This document shows, piece after piece, positions 25,882-34,210 of a stretch of 64,000 nt of DNA. Numbering within the stretch: position 1 is the first letter of the stretch; each line of letters starts with the position of its first letter. Below the pieces are notes generated by a model. The model was not told where the DNA came from. It saw nothing but the letters and a program-made list of their open reading frames with translations, and did not search any database. This stretch comes from CAZQFV01 sp964592645 (lineage in GTDB: Bacteria; Chloroflexota; Chloroflexia; DTKN01), in assembly GCA_964592645.1 (NCBI GenBank), contig CAZQFV010000009.1, positions 62,001-126,000 on the forward strand, read 5' to 3'. The translations under genes were made by a program, and so were the position numbers.

Positions 25882-27591
25882 TCAAAAACGGAATCCCTCC
25901 AGGATGGATCCCCCGACGAACTCGCGCAGGATGCTGTTGTCCGGAATCCATTCTGTCGAGCAGGGCAGGCTCCACTCTAGGAAGGCCAGTAGCCGGCGGG
26001 CCTCGGCCCATTCCAGGGTGCCGGGCTCGATCTGCCGGAGCAGCGGTTCGGCCAAGGGGTGGAGCACGGCCAGCTCATAGACCAGGGCCGAGTTGAACAT
26101 CGCGTCGGCGTTTTCCTGGTAGACAAAGATGTTGCGCTCTTCGCCCCGGCGCACCTTGTCCCAGCGGGAGATTGTCTCGGCGGCGCTGTAGCCGCGGCTC
26201 CGGGCATCGCGGACGATGCGCCGCAGGAGGCGTGTGTCGGTGGTGGGGATGCGGTTGTGACGATCCAGGTTCAGTTGGGTCAGGGCAGAGACATAAACCC
26301 GGTAGATGCGCTCGTTGGGGATCAACGGCACCAGCCGCGGGTTCAGCCCGTGAAGCCCCTCGATGACCAGCACCTGGCCCGGGTGCATGCGCAGGGTCGG
26401 ACCGGCTTCGCGCTCGCCGGTGATAAAGTTGTAGTGGGGCAGTTGCACCTCCCGCCCCGTCAGCAGGCTCAGCAACTGCTCGTTGAACAGGTCCAGGTCG
26501 ATGGCCTCCAGGGCCTCGTAGTCGGGCTGGCCGTCCTCGCCGCGCGGCGTCTGGACACGGGGGATAAAGTAGTCGTCCAGGCCGATCGGCAGCGGGCGGA
26601 GGCCGTTGGCCAGAAGCTGCACCCCCAGGCGCTTGCTGAAGGTGGTCTTGCCCGAGGAGGAGGGGCCGGCGATGAGCACCAGCCCGATGTCCCCCCGCCG
26701 GCCGGCGATCTCCCGGGCGATTTCGGCGATGCGCTGGGCGTGCAGCGCCTCGGCCACCAGGATAACCTCCCGGATGCGCCCGGTGGCGGTAGCCCGGTTG
26801 AGGCCGGCCAGGTCCTTCACTTCCAGGAAGCGCATCCAGTCACCGTACTCCTGGAAGACGCCGCCCAGCTTCGGCGAATCGTGGAAGGGCGGCAGGGCGT
26901 CGGGCTGCCGGCGCCGCGGGAAGCGCAAAATGAACCCCGGCGGGTAGGGGCGCAGGGCAAAGAGGCGCAGGTAGCGGGTGGAGGGGACCATGTGGCCGTA
27001 GAAGTAGTCGACCAGGCCGCGCAGCTCGTAGACGGTCAGGTAGTCCTTCTGCCGGAACTCTAGCAGCCGCGCCTTGTCCTGGTAGCCCTGCCGCTGAAAG
27101 ATGTCCCGCGCCTCGGCCAGGGAGACCCGGCGGCGCACAATGGGCAGGTCCTCATCTACCAGGCCGCGCATGTGCGCTTCCAGCCGGGCCAACTCCTCCT
27201 CCGAGAAGGGCGGCCGGCCCTCCACCCGGCAGTAGAAGCCGCTCATCGTCAGGGAGTGGTCGATGACGATGTCGGCGTCGGGAAAGATCTCATGGGCGGC
27301 GACGACCAGCAGGAAGGAAAGGGAGCGCTGGTAGATGCGCATGCCGTCGCTGTCGCGGATGGAGATCGGCTCGATGGCTACGTCGTGGCGCACCGGGCAG
27401 GTCAGCTCCACCAGCTTGCCCTCCACCAGCGCGGCCACGACGAGGGGCTCCCCGGGCTGGGCTACGGCGGCAACAAAGTCCTCCAGGCGCGTCCCCGGGG
27501 GGGCCTGGTAGATGCGGCCGTCGGGAAAGCGCACCTGCACGGTGCGCCGCGGCCGGCCGGGACGGACGAGGTGAGGAGGTCTTTCGGGCAT
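25882..27591 (-). CDS. TGS-domain nucleoside (uridine-type) kinase
   Basis: This 569-residue protein starts with a TGS domain (about 17-80: VQVRFPDGRIYQAPPG). A threonyl-tRNA-synthetase-like second domain follows (HSLTMSGFYCRVEG). The C-terminal P-loop kinase has Walker A AGPSSSGKTTFSKRL near 307, the DDYF motif (GLDDYFIPR) and YVSALTQLNLDRHNRI. Such proteins phosphorylate nucleosides such as uridine using a nucleoside triphosphate; the exact substrate is uncertain. It lies 31 bp downstream of pyruvate kinase on the same strand, probably co-transcribed. The N-terminal architecture is normal for this group of large bacterial nucleoside kinases. Confidence 0.85.
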   Translation of the reverse strand: MPERPPHLVRPGRPRRTVQVRFPDGRIYQAPPGTRLEDFVAAVAQPGEPLVVAALVEGKLVELTCPVRHDVAIEPISIRDSDGMRIYQRSLSFLLVVAAHEIFPDADIVIDHSLTMSGFYCRVEGRPPFSEEELARLEAHMRGLVDEDLPIVRRRVSLAEARDIFQRQGYQDKARLLEFRQKDYLTVYELRGLVDYFYGHMVPSTRYLRLFALRPYPPGFILRFPRRRQPDALPPFHDSPKLGGVFQEYGDWMRFLEVKDLAGLNRATATGRIREVILVAEALHAQRIAEIAREIAGRRGDIGLVLIAGPSSSGKTTFSKRLGVQLLANGLRPLPIGLDDYFIPRVQTPRGEDGQPDYEALEAIDLDLFNEQLLSLLTGREVQLPHYNFITGEREAGPTLRMHPGQVLVIEGLHGLNPRLVPLIPNERIYRVYVSALTQLNLDRHNRIPTTDTRLLRRIVRDARSRGYSAAETISRWDKVRRGEERNIFVYQENADAMFNSALVYELAVLHPLAEPLLRQIEPGTLEWAEARRLLAFLEWSLPCSTEWIPDNSILREFVGGSILEGFRF

Positions 27592-27622
27592 GGATTTCTC
27601 CGAATCGGCGTTCGTTGTCGGC

Positions 27623-29044
27623 CTACCCTCCTACCCGATGTATCTTGAGGAAATTCGTCTTCCCCCTCGCTGCCACCGGCATCCCGCCCATGATTACCAC
27701 CAGGTCGCCCGACGCCAGGAAGCCCCGGTTGACCAACTCGCGTTCCACCAGTTGGATCAGGCCGTCGGTATCCTCGGCAAAGGGGCAGCACGCCGGGGTG
27801 ACTCCCCACAACAGCCCCATCTGCCGGTAAACGGCCTCGTCCGGCGTGACGGCCAGGATGGGCACCCGCGGGCGGTCCTTGGCGATGAGCCGGGCGGTGA
27901 ACCCGGACTGGGAGAAGGCGACGATCGCCTTCAGCTCCAGGTCGTGGGCGATCTCCCGCGCCGCGTGGCTGATGGCATGGGCGTAGGTCGGGGCGGCGTG
28001 CCGGACGCCGAGGCTCGCGCCGAGGTCGCCGTGCCGGCCGCTGCGTTCGGCCTCCTCCACGATGCGGGCCATCATCTGCACCGCCTCCACCGGGTAGTCG
28101 CCCACCGCCGTCTCGCCGGAGAGCATCACCGCGTCGGCCCCGTCGATGACGGCGTTAGCCACGTCGGACGCCTCGGCGCGGGTCGGGCGAAGTTCGTGCA
28201 TCATCGATTCGAGCATCTGGGTCGCCACGATGACCAGCTTGCCGCAGGCGTTGGCCTGTTCGATGATCTGCTTCTGCAGGATCGGCACGCACTCGGGGGG
28301 CATCTCCACCCCCAGGTCGCCGCGGGCCACCATCACCCCGTCGCTGGCCTCCAGGATGGCGGCCAGGTCTTCCAGGGCTTGCGGCTTCTCGATCTTGGCG
28401 ATGAGCGGCGTGCTGCCCCCTTGCTCGGCGATCAGGCGGCGCGCTTCCTGCACATCGCCGGCCCGGCGGACGAAGGAGAGGGCGATATAATCCACGTCCA
28501 GGGAAAGACCAAAGGCCAGGTTCCGGCGGTCTTCTTCCGTGACGGCCGGCAGACGCAGCCCCACGTCGGGGAAATTGACCCCCTTGCGGTCGCTCAACAC
28601 CCCGCCGTTGACGACCTGGCCGCGCAGGTCGGGCCCCTCGGCGGCCAGGGCACGGACTTCGATCTTGCCGTCGTCCATCAGGATGCGGCTGCCGGGCGGA
28701 ATGTCCTCGGCCAGGTAGGGGTAGGAGACGGGGACCAGGCCGGCCGCGCCCTCGGTGGTCCGCCCGGTGAGCACGATCTCTTCCCCTTTGTTCAGCACGA
28801 TGGACCCGCCGGGGAAACGGCCGGTGCGCAATTTGGGGCCGGGGAGGTCCTGGACGACGGCCACGGGCGTGCCCAACTCGGCGGCGATGCGCCGCACGAT
28901 CTCCAACCGACGCCGGTGGTCTTCCCGGCTGCCGTGGGAAAAGTTCAGCCGGAAGGCGTCGGCTCCGGCGACGATCAGCGCGCGGATCGCCGCTTCGCTA
29001 TCGCTGGCCGGCCCGAGGGTGGCGAGGATCTTGGCGCGGCGCAT
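27623..29044 (-). CDS. pyk: Pyruvate kinase
   Basis: This 473-residue glycolytic enzyme transfers phosphate from phosphoenolpyruvate to ADP. It begins RRAKILATLGPASDSE and contains FRLNFSHGSREDH (active-site Arg and Asn) and VVQDLPGPKLRTG. Further motifs are SFVRRAGDV, the catalytic Lys motif LIAKIEKPQAL, MVARGDLGVEMP and GADAVMLSGETAVGDYPVEAV. The last 110 residues form the pyruvate kinase C-terminal domain. ATG 29044 with GGAGG five bases upstream fits the family start; a longer frame reaches 29068 without a site. It follows the alcohol dehydrogenase by 13 bp and is followed by the nucleoside kinase, forming an operon. Confidence 0.95.
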   Translation of the reverse strand: MRRAKILATLGPASDSEAAIRALIVAGADAFRLNFSHGSREDHRRRLEIVRRIAAELGTPVAVVQDLPGPKLRTGRFPGGSIVLNKGEEIVLTGRTTEGAAGLVPVSYPYLAEDIPPGSRILMDDGKIEVRALAAEGPDLRGQVVNGGVLSDRKGVNFPDVGLRLPAVTEEDRRNLAFGLSLDVDYIALSFVRRAGDVQEARRLIAEQGGSTPLIAKIEKPQALEDLAAILEASDGVMVARGDLGVEMPPECVPILQKQIIEQANACGKLVIVATQMLESMMHELRPTRAEASDVANAVIDGADAVMLSGETAVGDYPVEAVQMMARIVEEAERSGRHGDLGASLGVRHAAPTYAHAISHAAREIAHDLELKAIVAFSQSGFTARLIAKDRPRVPILAVTPDEAVYRQMGLLWGVTPACCPFAEDTDGLIQLVERELVNRGFLASGDLVVIMGGMPVAARGKTNFLKIHRVGG

Positions 29045-29057
29045 AGGAACCTCCGGG

Positions 29058-30074
29058 TCACTCTGCACGCTTCACGCTCAACACCGCTGCTCCCTCGATC
29101 TGCCCGCCGCGCAGCCGGTCCAGCGCTTCGTTGGCCTCTTCCAGGGGAAAGACCTGCACGGTGGTCCTCACCGGCACCCGCGGGGCGATTTCCAGGAACT
29201 CGATCCCGTCCTGGCGGGTCAGGTTGGCCACCGAGCGGATCACCCGTTCTTCCCACAGCAGGCTGTAGGGGAAGGTGGGGATGTCGCTCATGTGGATGCC
29301 GCCGCAGACGATCACCCCGCCCTTGGCCGTGGCCTTGAGGGCGGCCACCACCAGCGGGCCGACGGGAGCGAAGATGATTGCGGCGTCGAGCGGGTGGGGC
29401 GGCATCTCCGTCGAGGGGCCGGCCCAGGTCGCGCCCAGCTCCAGCGCAAACGCCTGGGCCGCCGTATCGCCCGGCCGGGTGAAGGCGTAGAGCTTCTGCC
29501 CGCGGTGCGCCGCCACCTGGGCGATGATGTGCGCCGCGGCCCCAAAGCCGTAGAGTCCCAGGTGCTCGACATCCGGCCCGCACATACGGTAGGAGCGGTA
29601 GCCGATCAGCCCGGCGCAGAGGAGCGGGGCGGCCTCCACGTCGCCGTAGGCGGCCGGCAGGGGGAAGGCGTAGCGCTCGTCGGCGGCGGCGTACTCGGCA
29701 AAGCCGCCGTCGATGGTGTAACCGGTGAAGCGGGCGTTGTCGCACAGGTTCTCCTGCCCGCGCCGGCAGTAGCGGCAGGTGCCGTCGGTGTAGCCCAGCC
29801 AGGGCACGCCGACACGCTCGCCCAGGCGGAAGCGTTCCACGCGCGCGCCCACCTCCACCACCGTGCCGACGACCTGGTGTCCCAGGATGAGCGGGAGCTT
29901 GGGCTCGCTCAGTTCGCCGTCGAGGATGTGCAGGTCGGTATGGCACACCCCGCAGGCGTGGACGCGCAGGAGCACCTGGTCGGGGCCCGGCGCGGGGACG
30001 GGCACCTCCCGCAGGCGCAGCGGCTGGTGCGGGGCGTGGAGGAGCATAGCGCGCATGTTCTTGGGGATGTCCAT
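29058..30074 (-). CDS. Zinc-binding alcohol dehydrogenase
   Basis: This 338-residue medium-chain dehydrogenase/reductase has catalytic zinc ligands in ACGVCHTDLH (Cys44) and LGHQVVG (His66). The usual Glu after that His is Gln, as is common in one ADH subfamily. The structural zinc loop CRYCRRGQENLC keeps three of the four usual Cys (100, 103, 111). The Rossmann segment reads HLGLYGFGAAAHIIAQVA and binds NAD(P). A GAGGTC lies eight bases before ATG 30074. A near-consensus promoter lies about 50 bp upstream. The gene leads an apparent operon with pyk and the nucleoside kinase, hinting at a fermentative role. The substrate is not determinable. Confidence 0.9.
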   Translation of the reverse strand: MDIPKNMRAMLLHAPHQPLRLREVPVPAPGPDQVLLRVHACGVCHTDLHILDGELSEPKLPLILGHQVVGTVVEVGARVERFRLGERVGVPWLGYTDGTCRYCRRGQENLCDNARFTGYTIDGGFAEYAAADERYAFPLPAAYGDVEAAPLLCAGLIGYRSYRMCGPDVEHLGLYGFGAAAHIIAQVAAHRGQKLYAFTRPGDTAAQAFALELGATWAGPSTEMPPHPLDAAIIFAPVGPLVVAALKATAKGGVIVCGGIHMSDIPTFPYSLLWEERVIRSVANLTRQDGIEFLEIAPRVPVRTTVQVFPLEEANEALDRLRGGQIEGAAVLSVKRAE

Positions 30075-30125
30075 CTGCTATTGACCTCTGCTCAGGCCGC
30101 GCTCCGTGTACGTGCGCCTATCTGC

Positions 30126-30154
30126 AGTATATCACAGCCGCCGGCCGCTGACAA
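30126..30154 (-). promoter_or_regulatory. Promoter of the alcohol dehydrogenase-pyk-nucleoside kinase operon
   Basis: On the minus strand TTGTCA (30154-30149), a 17-bp spacer and TATACT (30131-30126) match the housekeeping sigma consensus well. The predicted start is about 45 bases upstream of the ATG at 30074. Confidence 0.8.
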
Positions 30155-30234
30155 CCCTTCTCCAACCTTGGGGCAGGGCTTTGGCAGGATCGCGTTCGTG
30201 CCGCACGAATGGGCCGGGTCCGGCCTTGTGCACC

Positions 30235-30300
30235 CCGGTTACGCCGGCCGCCGCGAAAGCGCCCCCTTGGTCACGCTCTTCGTGGCATAGGCGTAACCGG
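30235..30300. other. Inverted repeat downstream of hutU
   Basis: CCGGTTACGCC (30235-30245) is repeated in inverse as GGCGTAACCGG (30290-30300), with 44 bases between. It lies in the 293-bp spacer after hutU and before the alcohol dehydrogenase promoter. It may be a terminator or processing hairpin; no T-run follows. Nothing else was recognised in this spacer. Confidence 0.4.
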
Positions 30301-30367
30301 CGCGCAACCGGCAAAACCTGGCCCAACTCTCCTTCTCCCGAGTGCGACCGCGACGAGGGCGTGCTCT

Positions 30368-32020
30368 CTACATCATCGGTACCTTGACCCCCCGCTCCCT
30401 AGCCACCTCGATCGCCCGCTCGTACCCCGCATCCACGTGGCGCATCACCCCCGTGCCGGGGTCGTTCGTCAGCACGCGCTCGAGCTTGCCGGCGGCGTCG
30501 TCCGTGCCGTCGGCGATGATGACCATCCCGGCGTGCAGCGAGTAGCCGATGCCCACCCCGCCGCCGTGATGGAAGGAGACCCAGGTGGCCCCGGAGGCGG
30601 TGTTCAGAAGCGCGTTCAGCACCGCCCAGTCGCCGATGGCGTCGGAGCCGTCGCGCATCCCTTCCGTCTCGCGGTTGGGCGAGGCCACCGAGCCGGCGTC
30701 CAGGTGGTCGCGCCCGATGACGATGGGGGCCGAGACCTTGCCGGAGCGCACCAGCTCGTTGAAGGCCAGGCCGGCCCGCGCCCGCTCCCCGTACCCCAGC
30801 CAGCAGATGCGCGCCGGCAGCCCCTGGAAGTGCACCCGCTTCTGGGCCATGCGGATCCAGCGCGCCAGCGCCCTGTCCTGGGGGAAGAGCTCCAGGATCG
30901 CCTCGTCGGTGGCGTAGATGTCCCGCGGATCGCCGGAGAGGGCGGCCCAGCGGAAGGGACCCTTCCCTTCGCAGAAGAGGGGCCGGATAAAGGCCGGGAC
31001 AAAGCCGGGGTAGTCAAAGGCGTTGCTCACGCCGGCCTTCTGGGCCTGCGCGCGCAGGTTGTTGCCGTAATCGAAGACGACCGCCCCGCGCTTCTGGAGC
31101 TCCAGCATCGCTTCCACATGCTGGGCCATCGAGGCCATCGAGCGCCGGATGTACTCCTTGGGGTCCTCTGCCCGCAGGCGCAGCGCTTCCTCGTAGGGCA
31201 GGCCGTGGGGAACGTAGCCGTTCAGGGCGTCGTGGGCCGAGGTCTGGTCGGTCACCACGTCGGGGGTGACGCCGCGGACGACCAGTTCGTGATAGACCTC
31301 GGCGGCGTTGCCCAGCAGGCCGATGGACTTGGCCTGGCCCTTTTTCCGCGCCTCCTCCACCCAGGTCATGGCCTCTTCCAGGTTGTCGGTCATCACGTCC
31401 AGGTAGGCGGTGTCCAGGCGGCGCTGGATGCGGGCCCGGTCCACCTCCACCACCAGGGCCACGCCCTCGTTCATGGTCACGGCCAGGGGCTGGGCCCCGC
31501 CCATGCCCCCCAGTCCGGCCGTGAGGGTGAAGCGGCCTTGGAGCGTCCCGCCAAAGTGCTGGCGGGCGAGTTCCGCCAGCGTCTCGTAGGTGCCCTGTAA
31601 GATGCCCTGGGTGCCGATATAGATCCACGAGCCGGCCGTCATCTGGCCGTACATCGTCAGGCCGAGCGCCTCCAGCTCGCGGAACTTTTCCCAACTGGCC
31701 CAGGCCGGCACCAGCACCGAGTTGGAGATCAGCACGCGGGGGGCCAGCGGCGTCGTCTTGAAGATACCCACCGGTTTGCCCGACTGCACCAGCAGCGTCT
31801 CGTCGCCCTCCAGCTCGCGCAGGGCGCGCACCATGGCGTCGAAACAGTCCCAGTTGCGGGCCGCCTTGCCTGTGCCGCCGTAGACGATCAACTCGTCGGG
31901 CTTCTCGGCCACCTCGGGGTCGAGGTTGTTCATCAGCATGCGCAGGGCCGCCTCCTGGGGCCAGCCCTTGCAGGAGATGGCAGTACCCCGGGGAGCCCGG
32001 ACTATTCGTGCACCCGCCAT
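30368..32020 (-). CDS. hutU: Urocanate hydratase
   Basis: This 550-residue cytosolic enzyme converts urocanate to imidazolone propionate in histidine degradation, using bound NAD+. Family motifs are plentiful: GGTGKAARNWDCFD, NSVLVPAWASW, TAGLGGMGGAQPLA (NAD loop), DQTSAHDALNGYVP and ICWLGYGERA. The last carries the conserved Cys near residue 405. LHAGMVIIADGTDDAA and LTNDPGTGVMRHVDAGY complete the pattern. The length matches the family. ATG 32020 follows GAGGAGG. No other histidine-utilisation gene (hutH, hutI, hutG) lies in the window, although the frameshifted arginase-family gene at 43.7 kb belongs to the same superfamily as HutG. Confidence 0.95.
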   Translation of the reverse strand: MAGARIVRAPRGTAISCKGWPQEAALRMLMNNLDPEVAEKPDELIVYGGTGKAARNWDCFDAMVRALRELEGDETLLVQSGKPVGIFKTTPLAPRVLISNSVLVPAWASWEKFRELEALGLTMYGQMTAGSWIYIGTQGILQGTYETLAELARQHFGGTLQGRFTLTAGLGGMGGAQPLAVTMNEGVALVVEVDRARIQRRLDTAYLDVMTDNLEEAMTWVEEARKKGQAKSIGLLGNAAEVYHELVVRGVTPDVVTDQTSAHDALNGYVPHGLPYEEALRLRAEDPKEYIRRSMASMAQHVEAMLELQKRGAVVFDYGNNLRAQAQKAGVSNAFDYPGFVPAFIRPLFCEGKGPFRWAALSGDPRDIYATDEAILELFPQDRALARWIRMAQKRVHFQGLPARICWLGYGERARAGLAFNELVRSGKVSAPIVIGRDHLDAGSVASPNRETEGMRDGSDAIGDWAVLNALLNTASGATWVSFHHGGGVGIGYSLHAGMVIIADGTDDAAGKLERVLTNDPGTGVMRHVDAGYERAIEVARERGVKVPMM

Positions 32021-32037
32021 AATATCCTCCTCGCTAT

Positions 32038-32066
32038 TTGACTTGGACGTGCGGTCATGTTACAAT
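32038..32066 (+). promoter_or_regulatory. Orphan promoter pointing antisense into the DNA methyltransferase gene
   Basis: TTGACT (32038-32043), exactly 17 bases, then TACAAT (32061-32066) on the plus strand. No plus-strand gene follows. The transcript would begin near 32073 and run antisense to the methyltransferase gene at 32167-33045. It would therefore be a regulatory or spurious RNA. Confidence 0.6.
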
Positions 32067-32119
32067 TCGGTTGGCCCGGCAGATTGCAGGCCACCGTCGT
32101 TGGGCGGGCCGACCGAATA
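32065..32119. other. 14-bp stem hairpin between hutU and the methyltransferase gene
   Basis: ATTCGGTTGGCCCG (32065-32078) pairs with CGGGCCGACCGAAT (32106-32119), with one G-T wobble. It lies immediately after the orphan plus-strand promoter. Read on the minus strand it is also downstream of the methyltransferase gene and in the hutU leader region. It may be a terminator or RNA structure. Confidence 0.5.
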
Positions 32120-32166
32120 GCGAATCTGCGATCCATTCAACCTGAAAAACGAACCGTCCTCTTTAC

Positions 32167-33045
32167 CTAGAGCAATCTTGCCTGGCGTGGGCCCGAGGAG
32201 GGATCGTTCAGCATATCTGTGGGGGGCGTGAAGTTGGTAATGAGAACCTCGCGGTTCAGGAGCCGCTGTCTGCCGACTTTCTTGGCTTTCATACCCGAAA
32301 ATGACTTTACGGGAGTAATGTAGTACTGCGCGTATAGGCGACGTACTTCGGGTATGTCATATGACGAGAGTATCCAGCTGCACCTGGCATAACCAAGCCG
32401 TTCAGCCAGACTTTGGTGCTCTTCCCAACTGCGCATATTATGAGCGTAGTTGCATTTGTTCCCCGGGTACGGAGGATCCAGATACATCACCGTATCGGTC
32501 CTGTCATAGCGTTCCAGGCATTCTTCCCAGGGCAGGTTTTCGATAATGACGGTGCGCAGTCGTTCGTGGACCGGCTGCAGTCGCTGGTGGAGGGTTTTCA
32601 AAGCCCCAATGAGGCGATTTCCGTGCCCACCATCGGTAATGCTGGTTTGAAAGCGGGGGTAGTTTAGCTCGCCTCCCCATCCGGCCATGATCAGATAGTA
32701 GAAGCGGTGCGCGCGCTGTACATCGGTAAGTTGCAGCGGGTCCATATCTGCAAGCCGGTTGAACTCGGCACGAGAGACGAGTTCCCATTCAAACGAGGCA
32801 ATCAGCTCTTCGGGTTTTTCTTTGACAACGCGAAAGAAACAGACGAGCTCCTGGTCGATGTCGTTCAGAACTTCGACAGGACTTGGTGATTTGGCGAACA
32901 GCACCCATGCCGCGCCGGCGAAAAGCTCGACGTAGCAGGTATGTGGCGGGAGCAACCGGACAATCTGCCCGCGTAAGCGCGATTTGCCGCCTACCCACTT
33001 GAAAGGACTGGGAATCACACGGTTTTGGTTCGGCTCAACAGCCAT
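32167..33045 (-). CDS. DNA adenine methyltransferase (D12 class, N6-adenine), R-M associated
   Basis: This 292-residue methyltransferase has the D12-class order: PFKWVGGKSRL (motif X, about 13-23), VELFAGAAWVLF (motif I, S-adenosylmethionine binding) and MYLDPPYPGNKCNYAHN (motif IV DPPY, near 190). This is the EcoDam/DpnIIA layout, which methylates adenine N6. ATG 33045 follows GGGAGGAG. The gene is divergent from an HTH-nuclease gene with 86 bp between them, suggesting a restriction-modification pair. Base composition is visibly less GC-rich than its neighbours, suggesting horizontal transfer. The recognition sequence cannot be predicted here. Confidence 0.9.
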   Translation of the reverse strand: MAVEPNQNRVIPSPFKWVGGKSRLRGQIVRLLPPHTCYVELFAGAAWVLFAKSPSPVEVLNDIDQELVCFFRVVKEKPEELIASFEWELVSRAEFNRLADMDPLQLTDVQRAHRFYYLIMAGWGGELNYPRFQTSITDGGHGNRLIGALKTLHQRLQPVHERLRTVIIENLPWEECLERYDRTDTVMYLDPPYPGNKCNYAHNMRSWEEHQSLAERLGYARCSWILSSYDIPEVRRLYAQYYITPVKSFSGMKAKKVGRQRLLNREVLITNFTPPTDMLNDPSSGPRQARLL

Positions 33046-33085
33046 TGCTCCTCCCTACTGCACCGATAAGAAAGTATGTTCTGAA

Positions 33086-33102
33086 TGTCTCCAGTAGAGA
33101 CA
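33086..33102. promoter_or_regulatory. Candidate controller operator (palindrome) in the R-M divergent spacer
   Basis: TGTCTC-CAGTA-GAGACA is a perfect 6-bp-arm palindrome. It abuts the -10 of the methyltransferase promoter on its downstream side, covering the predicted start site. It also lies in the -35/spacer zone of the weak promoter expected for the HTH-nuclease gene. It is a plausible binding site for that protein's XRE domain. Confidence 0.55.
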
Positions 33103-33131
33103 AGTATACCACACAATAGGAGAAATGTCAA
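33103..33131 (-). promoter_or_regulatory. Near-consensus promoter of the DNA methyltransferase gene
   Basis: On the minus strand TTGACA (33131-33126), a 17-bp spacer and TATACT (33108-33103) match the consensus at 11 of 12 positions. The -35 ends just before the ATG of the divergent HTH-nuclease gene. Predicted transcription starts near 33096, about 50 bases before the methyltransferase ATG. Confidence 0.8.
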
Positions 33132-34184
33132 ATGGCGACGGAAACCACAGGAGATATGGGGCGGTTCGGGGAAAAGCTGCGGTGGCTACGAACACATCAT
33201 GGGATGACGCTGAAGGAACTGGCTTGTGCGCTTGGCTACACCGCGCATGGACATATCAGCGAGATCGAGTCTGGCCAAAAGAAACCCACAGCCGAGTTCG
33301 TGCTCAAGCTGTCGCGGTTGTGGGGAACAACAACGGATCAGCTACTCAAAGATGAACTCGAACTGGGCCCGACTAGCGCAGTAGCAGACGAGGAGGTCAC
33401 GGTGTCTGGATTGGCGTTCGTGGAACGCGAACCAACGAAAAACGAGGTCGAGAGGCTGCGCCTCGTGCTGAGTACGTACCAAGATGGAAGTGGACAGATT
33501 TCGCTGGTAGGGAGGCAGACACTTCCGGGGTGGAGGGATTTCGAACGTTCAGTGGCTCTGGTCTTTGGAGGGATAGCCCAGGAGAGCAAAGCGATTTTCG
33601 ATGTGCTGCTTCCCGATCCCCAAAAGGATGGAACCTATTATGGCATATCCTGCAAAATGCGGCGCACTCTGTTGGCGGTTAGGCGAACTAAGTGTGTCAC
33701 CATCGAGGTATCCAACTCTTCTGCCAAATTCTGGGATGCACTAGGAAAAGCCGGCCTCAATCAACAAACGTATGGAACCAATCCGCCATTGGTTGGCAAG
33801 ACACTGATTCATCTCGTGGGGCAGTGGCATCGGGCTGCGAGTGCTCCTGATAACGGCAATGTGGATACTGCAAGGAGCTTCTACCTAGTACTGCAATGGG
33901 AAGAAAGAAGTCTGAACTATCGGCTGTTCAGATTCCCTCTCGACCTTGTTGAGCCTGATGCTTTGCAGTGGACGCTGGAGGGCAAACGCATTGTAGGTAG
34001 AGATGGGAGGGTAATAGTCTGTGAGTGGTATGGGGCGGCCGGTGGGCAACTCAAGTACTATCCGCGGGTTGAGCAGGCAACCTGGTCGTCCGAGGAATTC
34101 CAGTTGCAGCCGTTGCCTAACAGCTTACAGAGTTACGGGGTCTTGAACAAAGCGAAAACCTACTTCCCCAACCTTTGGCCATAA
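33132..34184 (+). CDS. XRE helix-turn-helix fused to candidate type II restriction endonuclease
   Basis: This 350-residue protein has an N-terminal XRE-type HTH (about 12-72: FGEKLRWLRTHHGMTLKEL, then HISEIESGQKKP). The remainder (about 95-345) shows alternating beta/alpha segments with GWRDFERSVALVFGG, then FDVLLPD near 156 and YYGISCKMRR near 170. Next are CVTIEVSNSSAKFWDAL and QLKYYPR. The D...SCK spacing resembles a PD-(D/E)XK core with a Ser in the acidic position. VTIEVSNS could supply the missing acid. Divergence from an adenine methyltransferase supports a restriction endonuclease that carries its own controller domain. ATG 33132 follows AGGAGA. Composition is less GC-rich than the surroundings. 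The nuclease assignment is an inference. Confidence 0.65.
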   Translation: MATETTGDMGRFGEKLRWLRTHHGMTLKELACALGYTAHGHISEIESGQKKPTAEFVLKLSRLWGTTTDQLLKDELELGPTSAVADEEVTVSGLAFVEREPTKNEVERLRLVLSTYQDGSGQISLVGRQTLPGWRDFERSVALVFGGIAQESKAIFDVLLPDPQKDGTYYGISCKMRRTLLAVRRTKCVTIEVSNSSAKFWDALGKAGLNQQTYGTNPPLVGKTLIHLVGQWHRAASAPDNGNVDTARSFYLVLQWEERSLNYRLFRFPLDLVEPDALQWTLEGKRIVGRDGRVIVCEWYGAAGGQLKYYPRVEQATWSSEEFQLQPLPNSLQSYGVLNKAKTYFPNLWP

Positions 34185-34210
34185 GGAAGGGGTGGAACGT
34201 AGTTTCCGAT

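Noticed and set aside
33125..33355. A 76-codon plus-strand frame starting just before the HTH-nuclease gene.
   Set aside because: It overlaps the HTH-nuclease start in another frame and shows no HTH or other domain; the frame from 33132 carries the clear XRE motif.
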